64,000 nucleotides of DNA from NCBI GenBank assembly GCA_947568835.1, contig OX387604.1, forward strand, positions 11,933,076-11,997,075, in the 5' to 3' direction. The stretch comes from Protonemura montana (lineage: Eukaryota; Arthropoda; Insecta; Plecoptera; Nemouridae). The translations under genes and the position numbers were made by a program. The notes under the pieces were generated by a model, which was given only the letters and a program-made list of their open reading frames with translations, was not told the origin of the DNA and searched no databases. Positions 10,543 through 22,614 of this stretch are shown one piece after another (position 1 is the stretch's first letter; the number at the start of each line of letters is the position of its first letter).

Positions 10543-13500
10543 ATGACCCAGTCGCGAGAGGCACTGGCAATGATGGACGGCAATGCAGTGACTTTTGGCA
10601 AGCCACGTGGTTACGTTGTTTCTCGATGGATGGCCGCACTTTACGGAATTCTGTTTGTTGGTGGAATTGTTGCCACCGGACTACTAGTTTACCACTTTGC
10701 ACCGATCAACAATACTGCTGTTGATAGAGCAGTTCAGAGTGAATTAGTAAATGATACAGGATTGAAAATTTTACAATCATCGGTGAATGAATCGAAAGGT
10801 TCTACAAGCCCAAAGATTAAGTTGGATGTTCGACTACCTCGATCAATAATTCCCGATTCTTACAATATCTCATTGATTCCTTTCATAACGGAAGGAAATT
10901 TTACATTTAATGGAAATGTAAGAATAGTTCTGAATGTAACTGAAGACACAACTAATATTACTCTCCACGTGAATGACATACTGGTCCGAGAAGAATCGGT
11001 TACTGTGTTTGATTTAAACGGAGGCAAGAATGACAAAATTATGGTCACTAAGCAGAGCAATGACAGCTCCCGACAATTTTACATAATTCATCTCGATCGG
11101 CCGTTGACAAAAGGATTGCAGTATGAATTACACATGTCCTATGTTGGAAATTTGAACGATGTACTTCAAGGATTCTACAGGAGCTCTTACTCAATGAATA
11201 ACCAGACTAGGTAACCTTTTCTATTTTCCACTTCCATTTATACAATCCAATAGCTGACTGTGCTATTATTTGTTACCTTGTTTGTCATTTGCACAGGTGG
11301 ATTGCTATAACCCAGTTCCAGCCAACCGATGCCAGGCGAGCTTTCCCCTGCTTTGATGAACCAGCACTTAAAGCCAAGTTCACCATTAATCTGGCCCGGC
11401 CAAAGAATATGACTTCCATCTCCAACATGCCACGGCAAGGAGATCCTAAACCAGTGTACGGTTATTTTTAAATGAGTTAAAAAAGTTGTATTTGATCAAA
11501 TTAAGATGTTAATGACATCATAATAACTGTCTTGTTGTAAAATATGAAATATGTTTTTCTTTAAAGCGCTGGCTTACCTACCTACGAATGGGATCATTAT
11601 ATGCAATCGGTGCCCATGTCCACCTACCTCGTTGCATGGGTAGTTTCTGACTTTGACCACATAGATGAGGGAATATTTTCGGTGTGGGCCCGCAAAGATG
11701 CCATTTCACAAGCAAAGTATTCGTTGGACATTGGAGGAAAAATATTGAAATATTTTGAGCAATATTTTAACATCAAGTTCCCACTTCCAAAGATGGACAT
11801 GATAGCACTTCCCGATTTTGCTGCTGGTGCTATGGAGAATTGGGGTCTCATTACTTACAGGTAAACTAATATTATTAAAATTCGGCAGTTATTAATCGCT
11901 AGACAAAGTCAACTTCATACTACTTTTGGCTAGTCCAATGGCATATCGTACCAATTGTTGCAATGTTGATTAATGATTAATTGACTCTTTAATGTTTTGA
12001 CAGTAGCCATGACCAAAGTTTTAGCTGAAACATTTAACATGTACTCATGAAACAATCTTTTCGAAAAATGCTTCTTGTTCCAAGTAGTTTGACAATGTGG
12101 GTGAAAAGTATGGGGAAAATAGGAACTGAGAGCATGCCATATTCTGTATTTTAGTGAGCCTTTTTTCAGTAAACTCTCTTGCGTTATGAATTGAGGGTCA
12201 GCGATGTGTAAAAAAATAATACCCCAACCCAACCTTTTGGAATTCCTAACCACAGCTATTTTGTTGTTGTTGGTCTCAAGGGAAACGGCTATGCTCTACA
12301 AGCAAGGTGTCTCCACCAACAGCAACAAGCAAAGTGTTGCTACAGTGGTTTCTCATGAATTGGCGCACCAGTGGTTTGGAAACCTCGTCACTCCCAGTTG
12401 GTGGACGGATCTCTGGCTGAACGAAGGCTTTGCCAGTTATGTTGAATATCTTGGCGTTGATGCGGTAAATAATCATCCAATTCCAAACTTTCAGCTAATT
12501 CCTATCAGTGCAATATTACTTGAATTTGAACTGCTTTTTGAGCATCTTCCACTTATAGTAATATTTGTAATATCTATTTGTATTTTTTTTTTCTGAATAG
12601 GTTGAGCCATCCTGGAAAATTCTTGAGCAATTCGTTATCTACGATCTACAAAACGTTCTAGCTCTAGATGCATTAAAATCATCTCACCAAATTTCCATTG
12701 AAGTCGGCCACCCAGATGAAATAAATGAAATCTTTGACCGTATTTCATATGGCAAAGGAGCGTCCATAATTCGTATGATGGATCATTTTTTGACAACTGA
12801 AGTTTTTAAGAAAGGAATCACCAACTACCTGAACTCGCGTGCTTATGGCAGTGCCACTCAGAATGATCTTTGGGCTGCTCTTACTGCTCAGGCTCATAAG
12901 GACGATGCACTGGACAAGAGTGTCTCCATCAAGCAAATCATGGACACATGGACTCTGCAGACAGGGTTCCCTGTATTGACTGTAACAAGGTAAAATAATG
13001 CCCGAGTGATTTTCTATCAGTTATTTTCCTTCAACTTTAATTTCAATTTCAACTTATTTTGCAATAAGTATTTAAGTTATAGTTTAAGTAAGGAGTAGTA
13101 AGTTTATTTATTTATTATCTGTATTTACAACCCACTTAAATTTTTAGAGACTATGCTACAGGGTCACTCTCGTTGAGGCAAGAACGTTTCCTGTTGCGGA
13201 ATGAAATAAATGCTAGTTCTCCAGCACCAAACACACTCTGGTGGATTCCAATTTCATTCACTACTCTAGAGCAGCCAGACTTTGGTACAACCAAGCCCAG
13301 CCATTGGATGAAAGCCACCACGACTCTAGACCTGCAGCGTGTCCCCGCTGGACCAGAACACTGGGTCATGTTCAACATTCAAGAAACAGGTACCAAGTTT
13401 TCCAATCATCTCACATTTGTGTGTTGAGAATTGATGCATTGGCAACCTTAAAAAAAAGTATCTTAAAAAACAACTTTTGTAAACTTCTAAGATAGCAAAC

Positions 13501-15895
13501 TGCTGTAAGCTGAGCTAGTCCCCTCTGTAATTAATAGTTATTTTTGTTTGAATAATTTAGTGGATTACACTTCAAATAAAGATGTCCCCCTCCCCCTCCC
13601 CTATACAGAGTATACTATCCATTCTTCATAGTTGTAGATAGATTTTTGATGCTCTGACAGTATGTTTTTTTTTTCATCTGCAGGTTTTTATCGAGTCAAT
13701 TATGATGCCAAAAATTGGAACTTGTTAATTAAGCACCTTGACGATGTGGAGCGCTTCAAACAGATTGGTGTCATAAACAGAGCACAGCTTATCGATGATG
13801 CACTCAACCTGGCAAGAGGAGAACGACTGGAGTACGCCACTGCATTGTCTGTCACCCGCTATTTGAAGCACGAGGCAGAGTTCTTGCCTTGGAAAGCAGC
13901 CTTTACTGGACTTGGATATATTGACACTATGCTCATCAAAACAGGACATTACGATAAATTCAAGGTAAGTTTAACAGCTACTTTTCTAATTTTAGATATG
14001 ATTCTTGTATGTATATATATTTTTCTTTTTTATCTTCAAATTTATTTTTGTTGCTTTGCTAGGACATAGACAGGTTTACTTTCATGCACAACATGAGAGA
14101 TGTTTTTGATTTCAGGTTTATATGATGGGTCTGATTTCCCATTTGTACTCGCTGGTTGGCTTCACTGACAATCCATCAGATGACCAACTAACGGTGTACA
14201 AAAGGGTAAACGCCCTGAGCTGGGCATGCAGCCTCGGGCTTGACGACTGTGTACGTAACAGCGTCTCACAGTTCCAAAAGTGGAGGTCATCACCGGATCC
14301 AGATAATAACAACCCGTGAGTGCATGCGATGACTAGTTTGTATTTATTCAGGATAATTCAGTGCGATTTTAATGGGTCTAGTGACTTAATAATTAGGACA
14401 CTAAAGACAGTTACAATAGAAAAAAGTGCCAGGCATTTGGCATAAATAGTGATTGGTCATAGCGTGTGCATTTCAATCAGTCCTTTCTAGAGAAACAGCT
14501 GACATTTTATTCCTTGCTTCCCACACCTAATTGAAAAAACAACTGAACATAACTGTTGATCAAACCTTGATCCTTACTGAAACTTCATAATCTATTTGAG
14601 TTTTATCGTAAAAATGTGTTGCTCTGCAGCAATGTTAACCAAGATCCTATTTTCAGCATCTCGGCCAATCTTAAGAATGTCGTGTATTGCACTGCTGTTC
14701 GTGTGGGAGGACAGGATGAATGGGACTTTGCTTGGGAACGCTACCAAAAGACTAATGTCGGCTCGGAGAAAGACCTGTTACTCGGAGCTCTGGGCTGCAG
14801 TCGCGAGACTTGGATTTTAACCAGGTCTGGTAATTTTAAAATAAAAATATAATTTTAGATACTTGAGCATTACACAAAGAAAAAAGAAACACCAGTAAAT
14901 ATCCTGATAATTGATAGTGATCCTACCTGGCATGTCCATGCGGAGACTGTATAAAAACCTTGACTCCGGGGAAATTTTTCCAGTGGATCAATTTGTTCAA
15001 AATCAGCTATTTCAAATCAAACCTAGGACGCACACTGTGCGTCGACAAAACCTAATGTCAGTGAATTCTGGGGCGGCTCGCTTAGTATGAAAAAAATTAC
15101 TTTGAGCTATTTAGTCTCGGCACCCAAAAGAGAAAACAATATCTCAAATTTTGCCTTGTACATACCACAATTTTTCATCATTGTCGTCGTATTGTCTTGC
15201 CTGATAGACGAGAGTGTGTATTACTAATACAAGCTATTTTTTGGCAGATACCTTGACTGGGCTGTGAGTGACAAGTCGGGAATTCGTAAGCAAGATGCTG
15301 CAAGAGTGTTTGCCTCTGTTGCAAATAATGTCATTGGCCAGCCACTGGCATATAATTTCTTGAGAAACAATTGGGACCGCATCCGAGCATAGTAAGAAAT
15401 AAAATCTATTGCTTGTGATTGTTTAGTAACTTGCAACACCATTCATTTCAATAAACTTGGGTTCTGTATTTCAGTTTGGGTTCTTCACTTTTCACCATTA
15501 ACAACATTGTGCGAGCGACTACGAAACGCATTAACACTATATACGAACTCGAAGACGTAAGTAACTCCTGGAAATTAGCTGGACATCTTGATGGGTGTTG
15601 TGTGAAGAGATATCAATTGGAAGTCTTGTATTTCCGATGGCAGTAAAAATCAATCCAACTTTTGTTAGCCGCTTATAATTGGAGCTTAAATAAATCTGAC
15701 AAAGCATAGGAACTTACTTTTTGTTTCAATTTAATATTTCAGTTGGTTCGATTTTCTGACATGCACCGCTCAGAGCTTGGTACTGCCACCAGGGCTGTGG
15801 AGCAAGCGATCGAACAAGCCGAAGCAAACATAAAATGGATGAAACGGAACCATGAAGATATTATTCAATGGCTTGCTGATACAAACTCTGGTTAA
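10543..15895 (+). CDS. Membrane alanyl aminopeptidase (aminopeptidase N, M1 family)
   Basis: Zinc exopeptidase that removes N-terminal residues from peptides at the cell surface. The 12 exons are 10543-11210, 11297-11455, 11567-11860, 12281-12464, 12601-12989, 13148-13389, 13684-13964, 14116-14315, 14630-14824, 15248-15391, 15475-15556 and 15743-15895. They sum to 2991 bases (996 aa) with no frame break. Visible features are a short cytosolic N-terminus, one signal-anchor helix at about residues 29-51, an N-glycosylated stalk, GAMEN at about 363-367, HELAH at 399-403 with the third zinc ligand Glu at 422 (HExxH-x18-E), catalytic Tyr near 485, and an ERAP1-type C-terminal domain. The start is the first in-frame ATG after the acceptor ending at 10521. 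The C-terminus is hydrophilic, so this is type II anchored rather than GPI-anchored as in many insect midgut APNs. Length is normal for the family. Confidence 0.95.
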
Positions 15896-16784
15896 ACTAA
15901 GAGATGAACAAATATTTACATTCCCATTTCCTCCATGTTTATAAAAAAAAAGGAATGATCATGAAACACAAACCAGAATCTTACAAAGTCGCTGTACTTA
16001 TCAATTTATTTTTTTAAATCTGAAATACAATGCTTTGTAGCTGTTGCGTAATGGGAAGCTGCAGCTTCACTGTACTTAAACAGATATGAGTGAATGTATT
16101 TTTATACCTCCTATGTTATACTTACAATTTAAGCCAGTTATTTGCTACAAAGCCTTTGGGTCCCAGACCCAATACACCCAGACTTAAATTTGCAAAACTT
16201 TTGTTAGATGATGGCAAATGATCAAATTTCACCCTACCACAATTAAAACATTTTGCTGACCAATTTTGTGACTTGATCCAGGTACAAATGCACTTTGTTA
16301 CATACAAATGTATATATATATCATATGGTAATGTACAAGTGAATTTGTTCTCCAAGCAGTCCCTCTGGTGAAACCCTAATGAAAATAATCGGTTAAAAAC
16401 AGGGCATTGAACCGAAATGAATATTGATTTAGGTTCAGTTTCAGGTTCGGTAAATGTGAAATTTCGGTTCAGTTACGATACGTTTTTAGGTTCAGATTTT
16501 TTCCCTTTGGTCTGCTCGGGATCGCGATAGTTTTCGCAAATTTTGTTTGCAAACAATAAAGTGACGGAAATTTAAATGTTTGCAATAATCTACAGGATGA
16601 AATTGGTACTTTTGATCGATGTTTAATTTTGATTTGGTAGTATGAAAAATATCAACCAAGTTATGGCATAATATTATAGTTATAAGTGGTTCTAATACTA
16701 ATAACTAATTTGTCCTACGAAATAGGTTTGAAATAGATACGAAATATGGTATAAAAAGAGCATTCAATACAACTCGAATGAAAA
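15896..16784. other. 3' UTR of aminopeptidase N and intergenic DNA
   Basis: No coding sequence is seen. ATTAAA near 16243 and AATAAA at 16555-16560 are the nearest polyadenylation-like hexamers. Around 16402 the sequence CAGGGCATTGAACCG, followed by repeated GGTTCAG motifs, looks like a hAT terminal end and may be the 3' end of the transposon at 16785-18866. Confidence 0.4.
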
Positions 16785-18866
16785 AAAATGGATACGCTTC
16801 TTGATAAAAATAGCGCTGGAACGTACAGTGAGGATATCCTCCAAAATATCAGAATTTATGGAAGCCTGCAAGTGAGCTGAAAACGAGCGTTCTATGCTTA
16901 CCTGCATGGCTGGCACAGCTTAAACAGTTTGAGCTAATTTGCACAGTTCAGGCATTATCAATTTATTGTCTTCCCAAAATTTTAGGATGTTGGCTCTCTT
17001 ATCCAAACGAGGTGTATTTTCAAACGACATTAGAGCAGACGTGGTAGGCGCCATCGCCGAGCGTCCAAAACTGTAAGGCCATGCTTCCAACGTCACTCGC
17101 AGCCTAAAATTGATGGAAAATAAGTACAATTCCATGGCACAATACTCTATTGCTATTTTGTTAATAGGTAATATGTGGCATCCATGCTAAACTAACCTTC
17201 AATAATTGTTCAAGTTCATGTCATCTGTATTCGTCAGTTCAGTAGGCGCAATGTCATGTCCAGCAGCGTGCTGGAGATTCTCAGTCTCGCTATTTTCTTG
17301 TTGACAGTTTATGTTCTTGATCCGAGCCCAAGTTGTCGCGAGATGAGTTTTCGCTAATTCTTTTTTCTGTGCAGTGAGCATAACTTGAACTCTTGGGTCG
17401 AGGAAATTGGCAGAGAGGAAAGCCTCGTTTTGGAACAATTTTCTTTCACGGCGCTTCATATGCAGAACAAGGGAGTCAGAAAATGAAGTATTCACTTTCT
17501 TCGTAACAAGTTGACACTTCAACCATTCGATGTAAAAGTTGCTCATAGTTAGCTGTTCACTTTGTAATCTTTTTGTTGATATTTTAGCGGGCATCAGAGC
17601 TTCAACAACACGTTTAATCGTTACCCAATCTGCTGCTGACAGTTGCAGATCCTTGTTAGCGGGTGCCATTTGGTGCAAAAATCCTTTAACTCGAGTCAAA
17701 TTAACATGTCAACTGTCGAGTGCCAGCGCGTGACACAGCCGATTACTAGCTTTTAAGTTTTATTTTCTTCATTATTGATAGCATATTTTGATTGCGCAAT
17801 TTTTTAACTACATTACGGGGTTTGGATATTGTGTGCGACACGTTGGCGGCTTTTATCAAGTCATCCACCGCTAATTGCAACGTGTGTGCTGCGCATCTTA
17901 CGCCCTTCAACGCAACCCCGTCAGGCAAATCCATATCTTTGCTTTCAATTTCCAAAGAGTTGATCAGGGGAACATCACTCATCTCATGCAAGTGACTAGG
18001 AGAAGTGGGCCTGACCTGTTGTAGCTCTTCGTCGTCGCGCTCTTCGTACAGGGGTGCGTCTGTACGCAGAACGTCCTCTGATAGTTGCAAATCTTCATTT
18101 CCACCGATTTCGGCAGCATTTGCAGCGTTAACAGATTCCAATTCTTCCACGAGGATGTCAACTGCCTTGACCATGCTAGCACCATTGTCTGTTGTGATCG
18201 TGTATATTTGGTCGGGATCAATGTTAAATTTGCGAATAAGTTCAACTATAAACTCTGTGATATTTAAAGCCGTGTGCTTTTCAAGAAGCTCAGTTAGCGC
18301 TAGAGTGCGGATTTCTAGTTTTCCATTTTTTATAAATTGTTTATTGACGCCTATAATTGACCGGTCCATTCGTGTTGCACCGTCAATTTTGAAAGATACT
18401 AATTTGCCTCGGACTTCATTTGCAATTCTGGACCGAATTTCCGTTGCTCGCTTGCAGACCATATCTTTCACGTTTTCTGAATTTATCGCGACGGTTCGTT
18501 TTCCAGCATTTAGTGGTTTTAGAATTGGGTCAATAATTTTTCTTAACCCTGTATCCTCCATCAAAGTAGAAGGACAACCGTTTAATGTCACTATATTAAT
18601 GCATGCGTCTTTTAATTCCTGAGCTGACATTTCAATCGTGTTCGTTTGATTAAGAATACTGTCAATGGTCGGTTGCGAATTTTTATTAGCAGGAGGAATT
18701 GGTGTTATGTTTGTACTATCAAGTTTCCTTTTAGAAGTAGACGGTCTGTCGTCGACATTTTCGTTCTTAGAATTGATGTATTCGGCATACTCGTCGTGAT
18801 GACACCGTTCCATATGCCTCTCATAATTTGCCGCGTGATTACCCTCGTAAATAAAGGGAATGCAAA
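16785..18866 (-). pseudogene. Broken hAT-family (BED-type) transposase
   Basis: The largest open piece (17749-18813) starts at the end of a BED-like finger (HxxxxC near MERCHH), then shows the RNase-H-like core: FKIDGATRMDRS (first Asp), TTDNGASMVKA (second Asp) and CAAHTLQLAVDD. A frame change and stops at 17700-17748 precede a second piece (17202-17699) with the helical insertion. The C-terminal dimerisation region follows at 16785-17135, with LMSFENTPRLD and FWEDNK. After an in-frame TAA near 16919 it continues as AVPAMQVSIERSFSA and SDILEDILTVRS, the diagnostic hAT C-terminus. A splice-acceptor-like site at 18867-18869 suggests the BED half was in a separate exon. Stops, frame changes and a small deletion make this a dead copy, though the domain order is complete from finger to dimerisation region. 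Confidence 0.85.
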
Positions 18867-20094
18867 CTGTAAATAATATGTGATTTCATGCTAGTATTAT
18901 ACTTGGCCGGATTTTAAAGACTGCTATGGTCCAATACACCAAGAGGGTGTGGACAGCTAGTTTTAGCAGATATTTAGTTGCAATGAATTGATGTTTCTCA
19001 GTTCAACATTGCTTGCACTTTCCACTTTCCAAGTAGCAATGTTTCGGGTTATGTAATTGGCAAGTGGAGCATATTCTAATCCCTGCTTACTCGTGCTGTG
19101 CCGCTTTGATTATAATGCAGATCCACAATAGTTGTCAGAAGGAGCAAATTAATCCTGAACGAAAGAAGTGGCGTAAATCTAGATTCCATGATGCAGCAAT
19201 GAATGTCCCTGTAAGCTATTTTTAAAGTGAATCAATATTTTAATATTGCAGCACATGGAGTAGACGGAAGTAGAGGTGCTCTCCGTTCATTGTATCAGGT
19301 TGTTCATCACAGGCTGAAATTCTGAGAATGTCTCGACACGTATCTTTGCGTAGGAGTATCAAGTTGCCTCGTGGAATAAGGGCTGGTCGCCATGGGCGTC
19401 CGGAGGAGCGCAAGGAGGTGCGCTTTCACCCCCCTGGAAATAACATTCGACGTCGCCTCTGTGCAGGACATTCCGTAACAACCCTGTTGTTTCGCTTGTT
19501 GCGCTCCACGCAACGAAATCAATTTTTAATTTTTGCTGGGAGCGAACAAAGTATTGGTCCAGGTTCCTTATTTCAAAAGAATCGGTAAGCTCACACCTTG
19601 TTATTGACGGCTATCTTGCAGACAAGAAACTCCGCGCCCATCCAGAGCCGAATTACTCATTTCGCTGCAGTGCTGGTCGCCGCGGAACAAGTCCACTGGT
19701 TAAAATTTAACTCGGCAGTCAAAAAAGCAGAAAAATATCTCTCCGTATTTGATGTTCCAGGACTGCAAGAGAGGCTCTAGCAGACTGGAGTTAACTGATC
19801 TGGCTGATCTCTGAAATAAGATCGCTGCTCCGGCGCCTCTGATCGCTGATATCATAAGGGAGCATGCATGTAATGCAAAATGTCTCCTGCAACTTAATTT
19901 GACCTTAAAATTGTGGTTATTGAAGTTATTTTTCCCGTATCGACTTCGACATTAAAATGTTGAAATGGTATGTGTTTGATGAGCGTGGCGAGCAAATCAA
20001 TCAAACCCCATTTGCAATTTAAATCTATGCTTTAAATCATTTCACATGGTTGTCAGATTTTGCATTTGACTTCTGAAAAATGGGTGACAATAAT
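18867..20094. other. Intergenic, unassigned short ORFs
   Basis: Between the hAT remnant and the first SINE copy. Plus-strand ORFs at 19328-19588 and 19598-19780 are separated by GT-AG-like signals (donor at 19587, acceptor ending at 19620) and are Arg-rich. They match no family recognised here and have no supported start. No firm gene is called. Confidence 0.35.
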
Positions 20095-20478
20095 ACACAT
20101 GACCGGTTCTGTTCGGGATAGAGGTTAGAGGGTTGAAAGTTAGTTAAGCAACTTAACTCGCCAATTACTTATCAACCTCACGACAGCATGGATTTGTGGA
20201 GGAATCCTGTGGTTTGAGTTGTACCGTCCTGCAATTTTTTCAATTGCTGTCAATTGTCCAATTGCGGAGGGGACGTTAAGCCAGTGGTCCCATTGGTGCT
20301 CGTCGTTAAGAGTAGACCACGTGCATCGGGTTTCCCCTTCTCCCTTCTTAATTAGGAAGGTAAATCATCATTCTCATCATCACTCACTCATTTACCGGCA
20401 CTATTAGACCAGTGCCACATTATTGTCCATTGTCAAAACAGTGCGTCGTTAAACGTCACTAATCAACCAATCAATCTG
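20095..20478 (+). mobile_element. 5S-type SINE, copy with head missing
   Basis: The body and tail are the same sequence as in the full-length copy at 38964-39408 (read on the other strand). They include the conserved core GGGACGTTAAGCC..GTGGTCCC at about 20272-20291 and the 3' motif GTGCGTCGTTAAAC followed by a CAATCAATC-type tail. The 5S-like head is absent, so this is a 5'-truncated copy. Confidence 0.8.
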
Positions 20479-20750
20479 TAAGATCTGTAAGATCACACTA
20501 CAACGCAGAAAATATCGTATCTTGTAAAGGTTTGCAACAAGTTTTGCAATAAAAGTCAGAATATCACATATTTTTATCTCCCGATCGGTCCTATTTTGAG
20601 GAGTTGCCTATGCCTGAAATTCAAAGCTATATTTCATAAAATTGTGTCAAGTAGCTGGGAAAGAATGACGTTGTTTGGAAATTTAGTTTGCCTGTGAAAA
20701 CTTTGAAGCAACTCGTGGTACGCGTGAGTGCCACGGGACTGCCTATACGA

Positions 20751-20904
20751 ACGATTAATCGTTCGATCAAACGATTAATCGTCTAAAACGTGGCGAAATT
20801 TGTCTCTTCGTACCAGGCGAGTAGCCGACAGAAGAGTATCACCTGAAACCTACTGCATCGCTGTGCAAGTGACGTCACAACACGTGCTCCATTGACCCCG
20901 CCTC
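20751..20904 (+). promoter_or_regulatory. Candidate promoter with twin palindromes, CRE, E-box and GC box
   Basis: Two identical 12-bp palindromes, ACGATTAATCGT, lie at 20751-20762 and 20771-20782, exactly 20 bp apart. They are followed by a consensus CRE (TGACGTCA, 20870-20877), an E-box (CACGTG, 20881-20886) and a GC-rich CCCCGCCTC (20896-20904). An open reading frame with a good donor begins about 75 bases downstream. The motifs are read directly; promoter function is inferred. Confidence 0.45.
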
Positions 20905-20977
20905 GTACTTTCGATCGACTGAAGCTCGGTTCCTATAGGCGGACCGGTTTTCGAAGTGGATCGAAGTGATAACAGCA

Positions 20978-21107
20978 ATGGCGTCCACGGCTGCTATCAC
21001 AGACCAAATGTTTCCTGGCATGCAGATGCTAAAGAACTGCAAATTCTCGTACTTTAATTGCGGATGTTTAATTAGATTCATTTTAACTATGTTAGCATTT
21101 GTTAGAT
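20978..21107 (+). CDS. First coding exon of an unrecognised membrane protein
   Basis: The ATG at 20978 opens a frame of 43 codons plus one base, ending at a strong donor (TTAGAT|GTGAGT, GT at 21108-21109). It begins MASTAAITDQMFPGMQ and contains a Cys-rich turn and one hydrophobic segment (LIRFILTMLAF). It sits just downstream of a cluster of promoter motifs (20751-20904). The next exon is not certain. The exon at 23380 could follow, because an acceptor-like ATATATCAG ending at 23377 would keep the frame, but its polypyrimidine tract is poor and the join would span several SINE insertions. No family was recognised. Confidence 0.4.
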
Positions 21108-21147
21108 GTGAGTGTTCTTGACCAAATCAAGTCACACAGCGGGTCCG

Positions 21148-21287
21148 ATAGCTTACGAGCCCTCCTCGAATCGTCACACCGAACGGTTTGGCATGCTGGA
21201 AACACCAGTTCTCGTAAGATCACCGACGTTAAGCAGCACTGCGCTGGGTCAGGTATTGGATGGGTGACCATCATACACATGATCAGT
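21148..21287 (+). mobile_element. 5S-rRNA-derived SINE head (solo)
   Basis: Resembles 5S rRNA through its internal control region. It has a GTTCTCGTAAGATCACCGA-like stretch, then TTAAGCAGC, a GGGTC, and TATTGGATGGGTGACCA, matching the order of the 5S A-box, intermediate element and C-box. The body of the SINE is missing. It lies 40 bp after the donor of the exon at 20978-21107. Confidence 0.8.
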
Positions 21288-22043
21288 GAATTTAAAGGTG
21301 ACTTTTGATGATGAAACAATGTAATGTTGCTGTAAATACAAGAGAAATGGATGGCAGACCTCAGTGAATTAAGAACTTCGGGGTAAACTAGTGTAATTGA
21401 GCACTTTAATCGCGCAATGATAAAGACGTAGCGTCCAGAAGACAACCCGTCGTTATTTTATTTTGTTTATTTACGTCTATAAGAGTTTTCTATTATGTTC
21501 ATATTGATTTTAAATTATTGAATTTATAATTTTCCGGCATTAATACTTTTTGAAGCATATCTTACCTTTTAGCATTGAATGTGGTAAACACGCTTGCTAG
21601 GTACATGGTAGTATTGTATTACCACCCCATAGGGATGGGAGAGTTGATGATAAAAATTGCCTACACGTATTATAGTGTTAGCCATTCAATACGCATAAAA
21701 CCCATCAACTCAATAAGATAAAAATAAACAAGAGTTAAAAGTTTGCAAACGGTTTATTTGTCAACCTTTGACAAAACTGTAAATCTAATTTCTTTTCTTC
21801 TTTACTTGGAAGTGCATATACAACTTTGGGCGACATTTCTTCCAACTGGCAGTTTTAATATGTCCAACTTAATTTATGAGACTCATCCCCATGGTTACAC
21901 CTAATCAGATACTTCTGTTTTCATCTTAACCTGCTTATTTAACTGGCATTTAGCATTGTGAAAACGGTGAGAATAGAAATGGAGAAGTTCGGCTGAAATT
22001 AAGGTATTTTTCAGGAAGGCTTTCAGGAAAGTGCAACTCGAAC
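21288..22043. other. Non-coding DNA between SINE copies
   Basis: AT-rich, no supported ORF on either strand. If the exon at 20978-21107 joins the exon at 23380, this is intronic. Confidence 0.4.
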
Positions 22044-22281
22044 AGCAGGAATCCTCCACAAATCCATGCAGTCAAGAGTTTAATAAGCAAGGCTAATGAA
22101 GTTGCTGTACTAACTTTCATTCCTCCAACCTCTCTCCCGATCACAACTGATCATGTGTATGATGGTCACCCATCCAATACCTGACCCAGCGCAGTGTTGC
22201 TTAACGTCGGTGATCTCACGAGAACCGGTGTTTCCAGCTCGCCAAACCGTTCGGTGTGACGATTTGAGGAGGGCTCGTAAG
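22044..22281 (-). mobile_element. 5S-type SINE, head plus proximal body, minus strand
   Basis: On the minus strand the 5S-like head (about 22281-22160) is followed by the same linker (TTAGTACAGCAACTTCATT and GAGAGGTTGG-like segments) as in the full-length copy at 38964-39408. The copy stops before the conserved GGGACGTTAA core. It lies back to back with the plus-strand body at 22356-22614. Confidence 0.8.
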
Positions 22282-22355
22282 CAATTGGAAAAAATTATAC
22301 TAAAACTGAAATTGCCTCCAATTTGCCAACCGAATAGTTTGGCGTGTTGAAAACA

Positions 22356-22614
22356 CACCTCTCGACAGTATGGATTTGTAGAGGAATCCAGCTGTTTGAG
22401 TTGTACCGTCCTTCGGAAGGGACGTTAAACCGGTGGTCCCCTTGGTGCACTTTGACAGGAGTAGGCTACGTGCCGGCACCGGGTTTCCCCTCCTCTAGGC
22501 TAGGTTAGGTTCATCATCATCCTCTCATTCCACCGACGCCATTAGACCAGTGCCAGTGCCACATGGACAGATGTCAAAACAGTGCGTCGTTAAACACCAC
22601 AAATCAATCAATCC
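22356..22614 (+). mobile_element. 5S-type SINE, body and tail only
   Basis: Carries CCTTCGGAAGGGACGTTAAA followed by CCGGTGGTCCCC (about 22411-22442), the GTGCGTCGTTAAACACC element and an AATCAATCAATC tail ending near 22614. The head is missing. From memory, the core resembles the central domain reported for widespread animal SINE superfamilies (Meta-type); this was not verified. Confidence 0.8.

Noticed and set aside
18005..18622. Plus-strand ORF of 205 aa, Ser-rich
   Set aside because: It is antisense to the hAT transposase core, whose motifs are clear on the minus strand.
19328..19780. Two Arg-rich plus-strand ORFs separated by GT-AG-like signals
   Set aside because: No recognisable domain, no supported start, and an in-frame stop precedes the first ORF. 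Kept only as a note in the intergenic entry.
21148..21287. A genuine 5S rRNA gene
   Set aside because: Only the internal promoter part resembles 5S rRNA. The ends diverge and the same segment heads a dispersed repeat with a non-5S body, so it is a SINE head.
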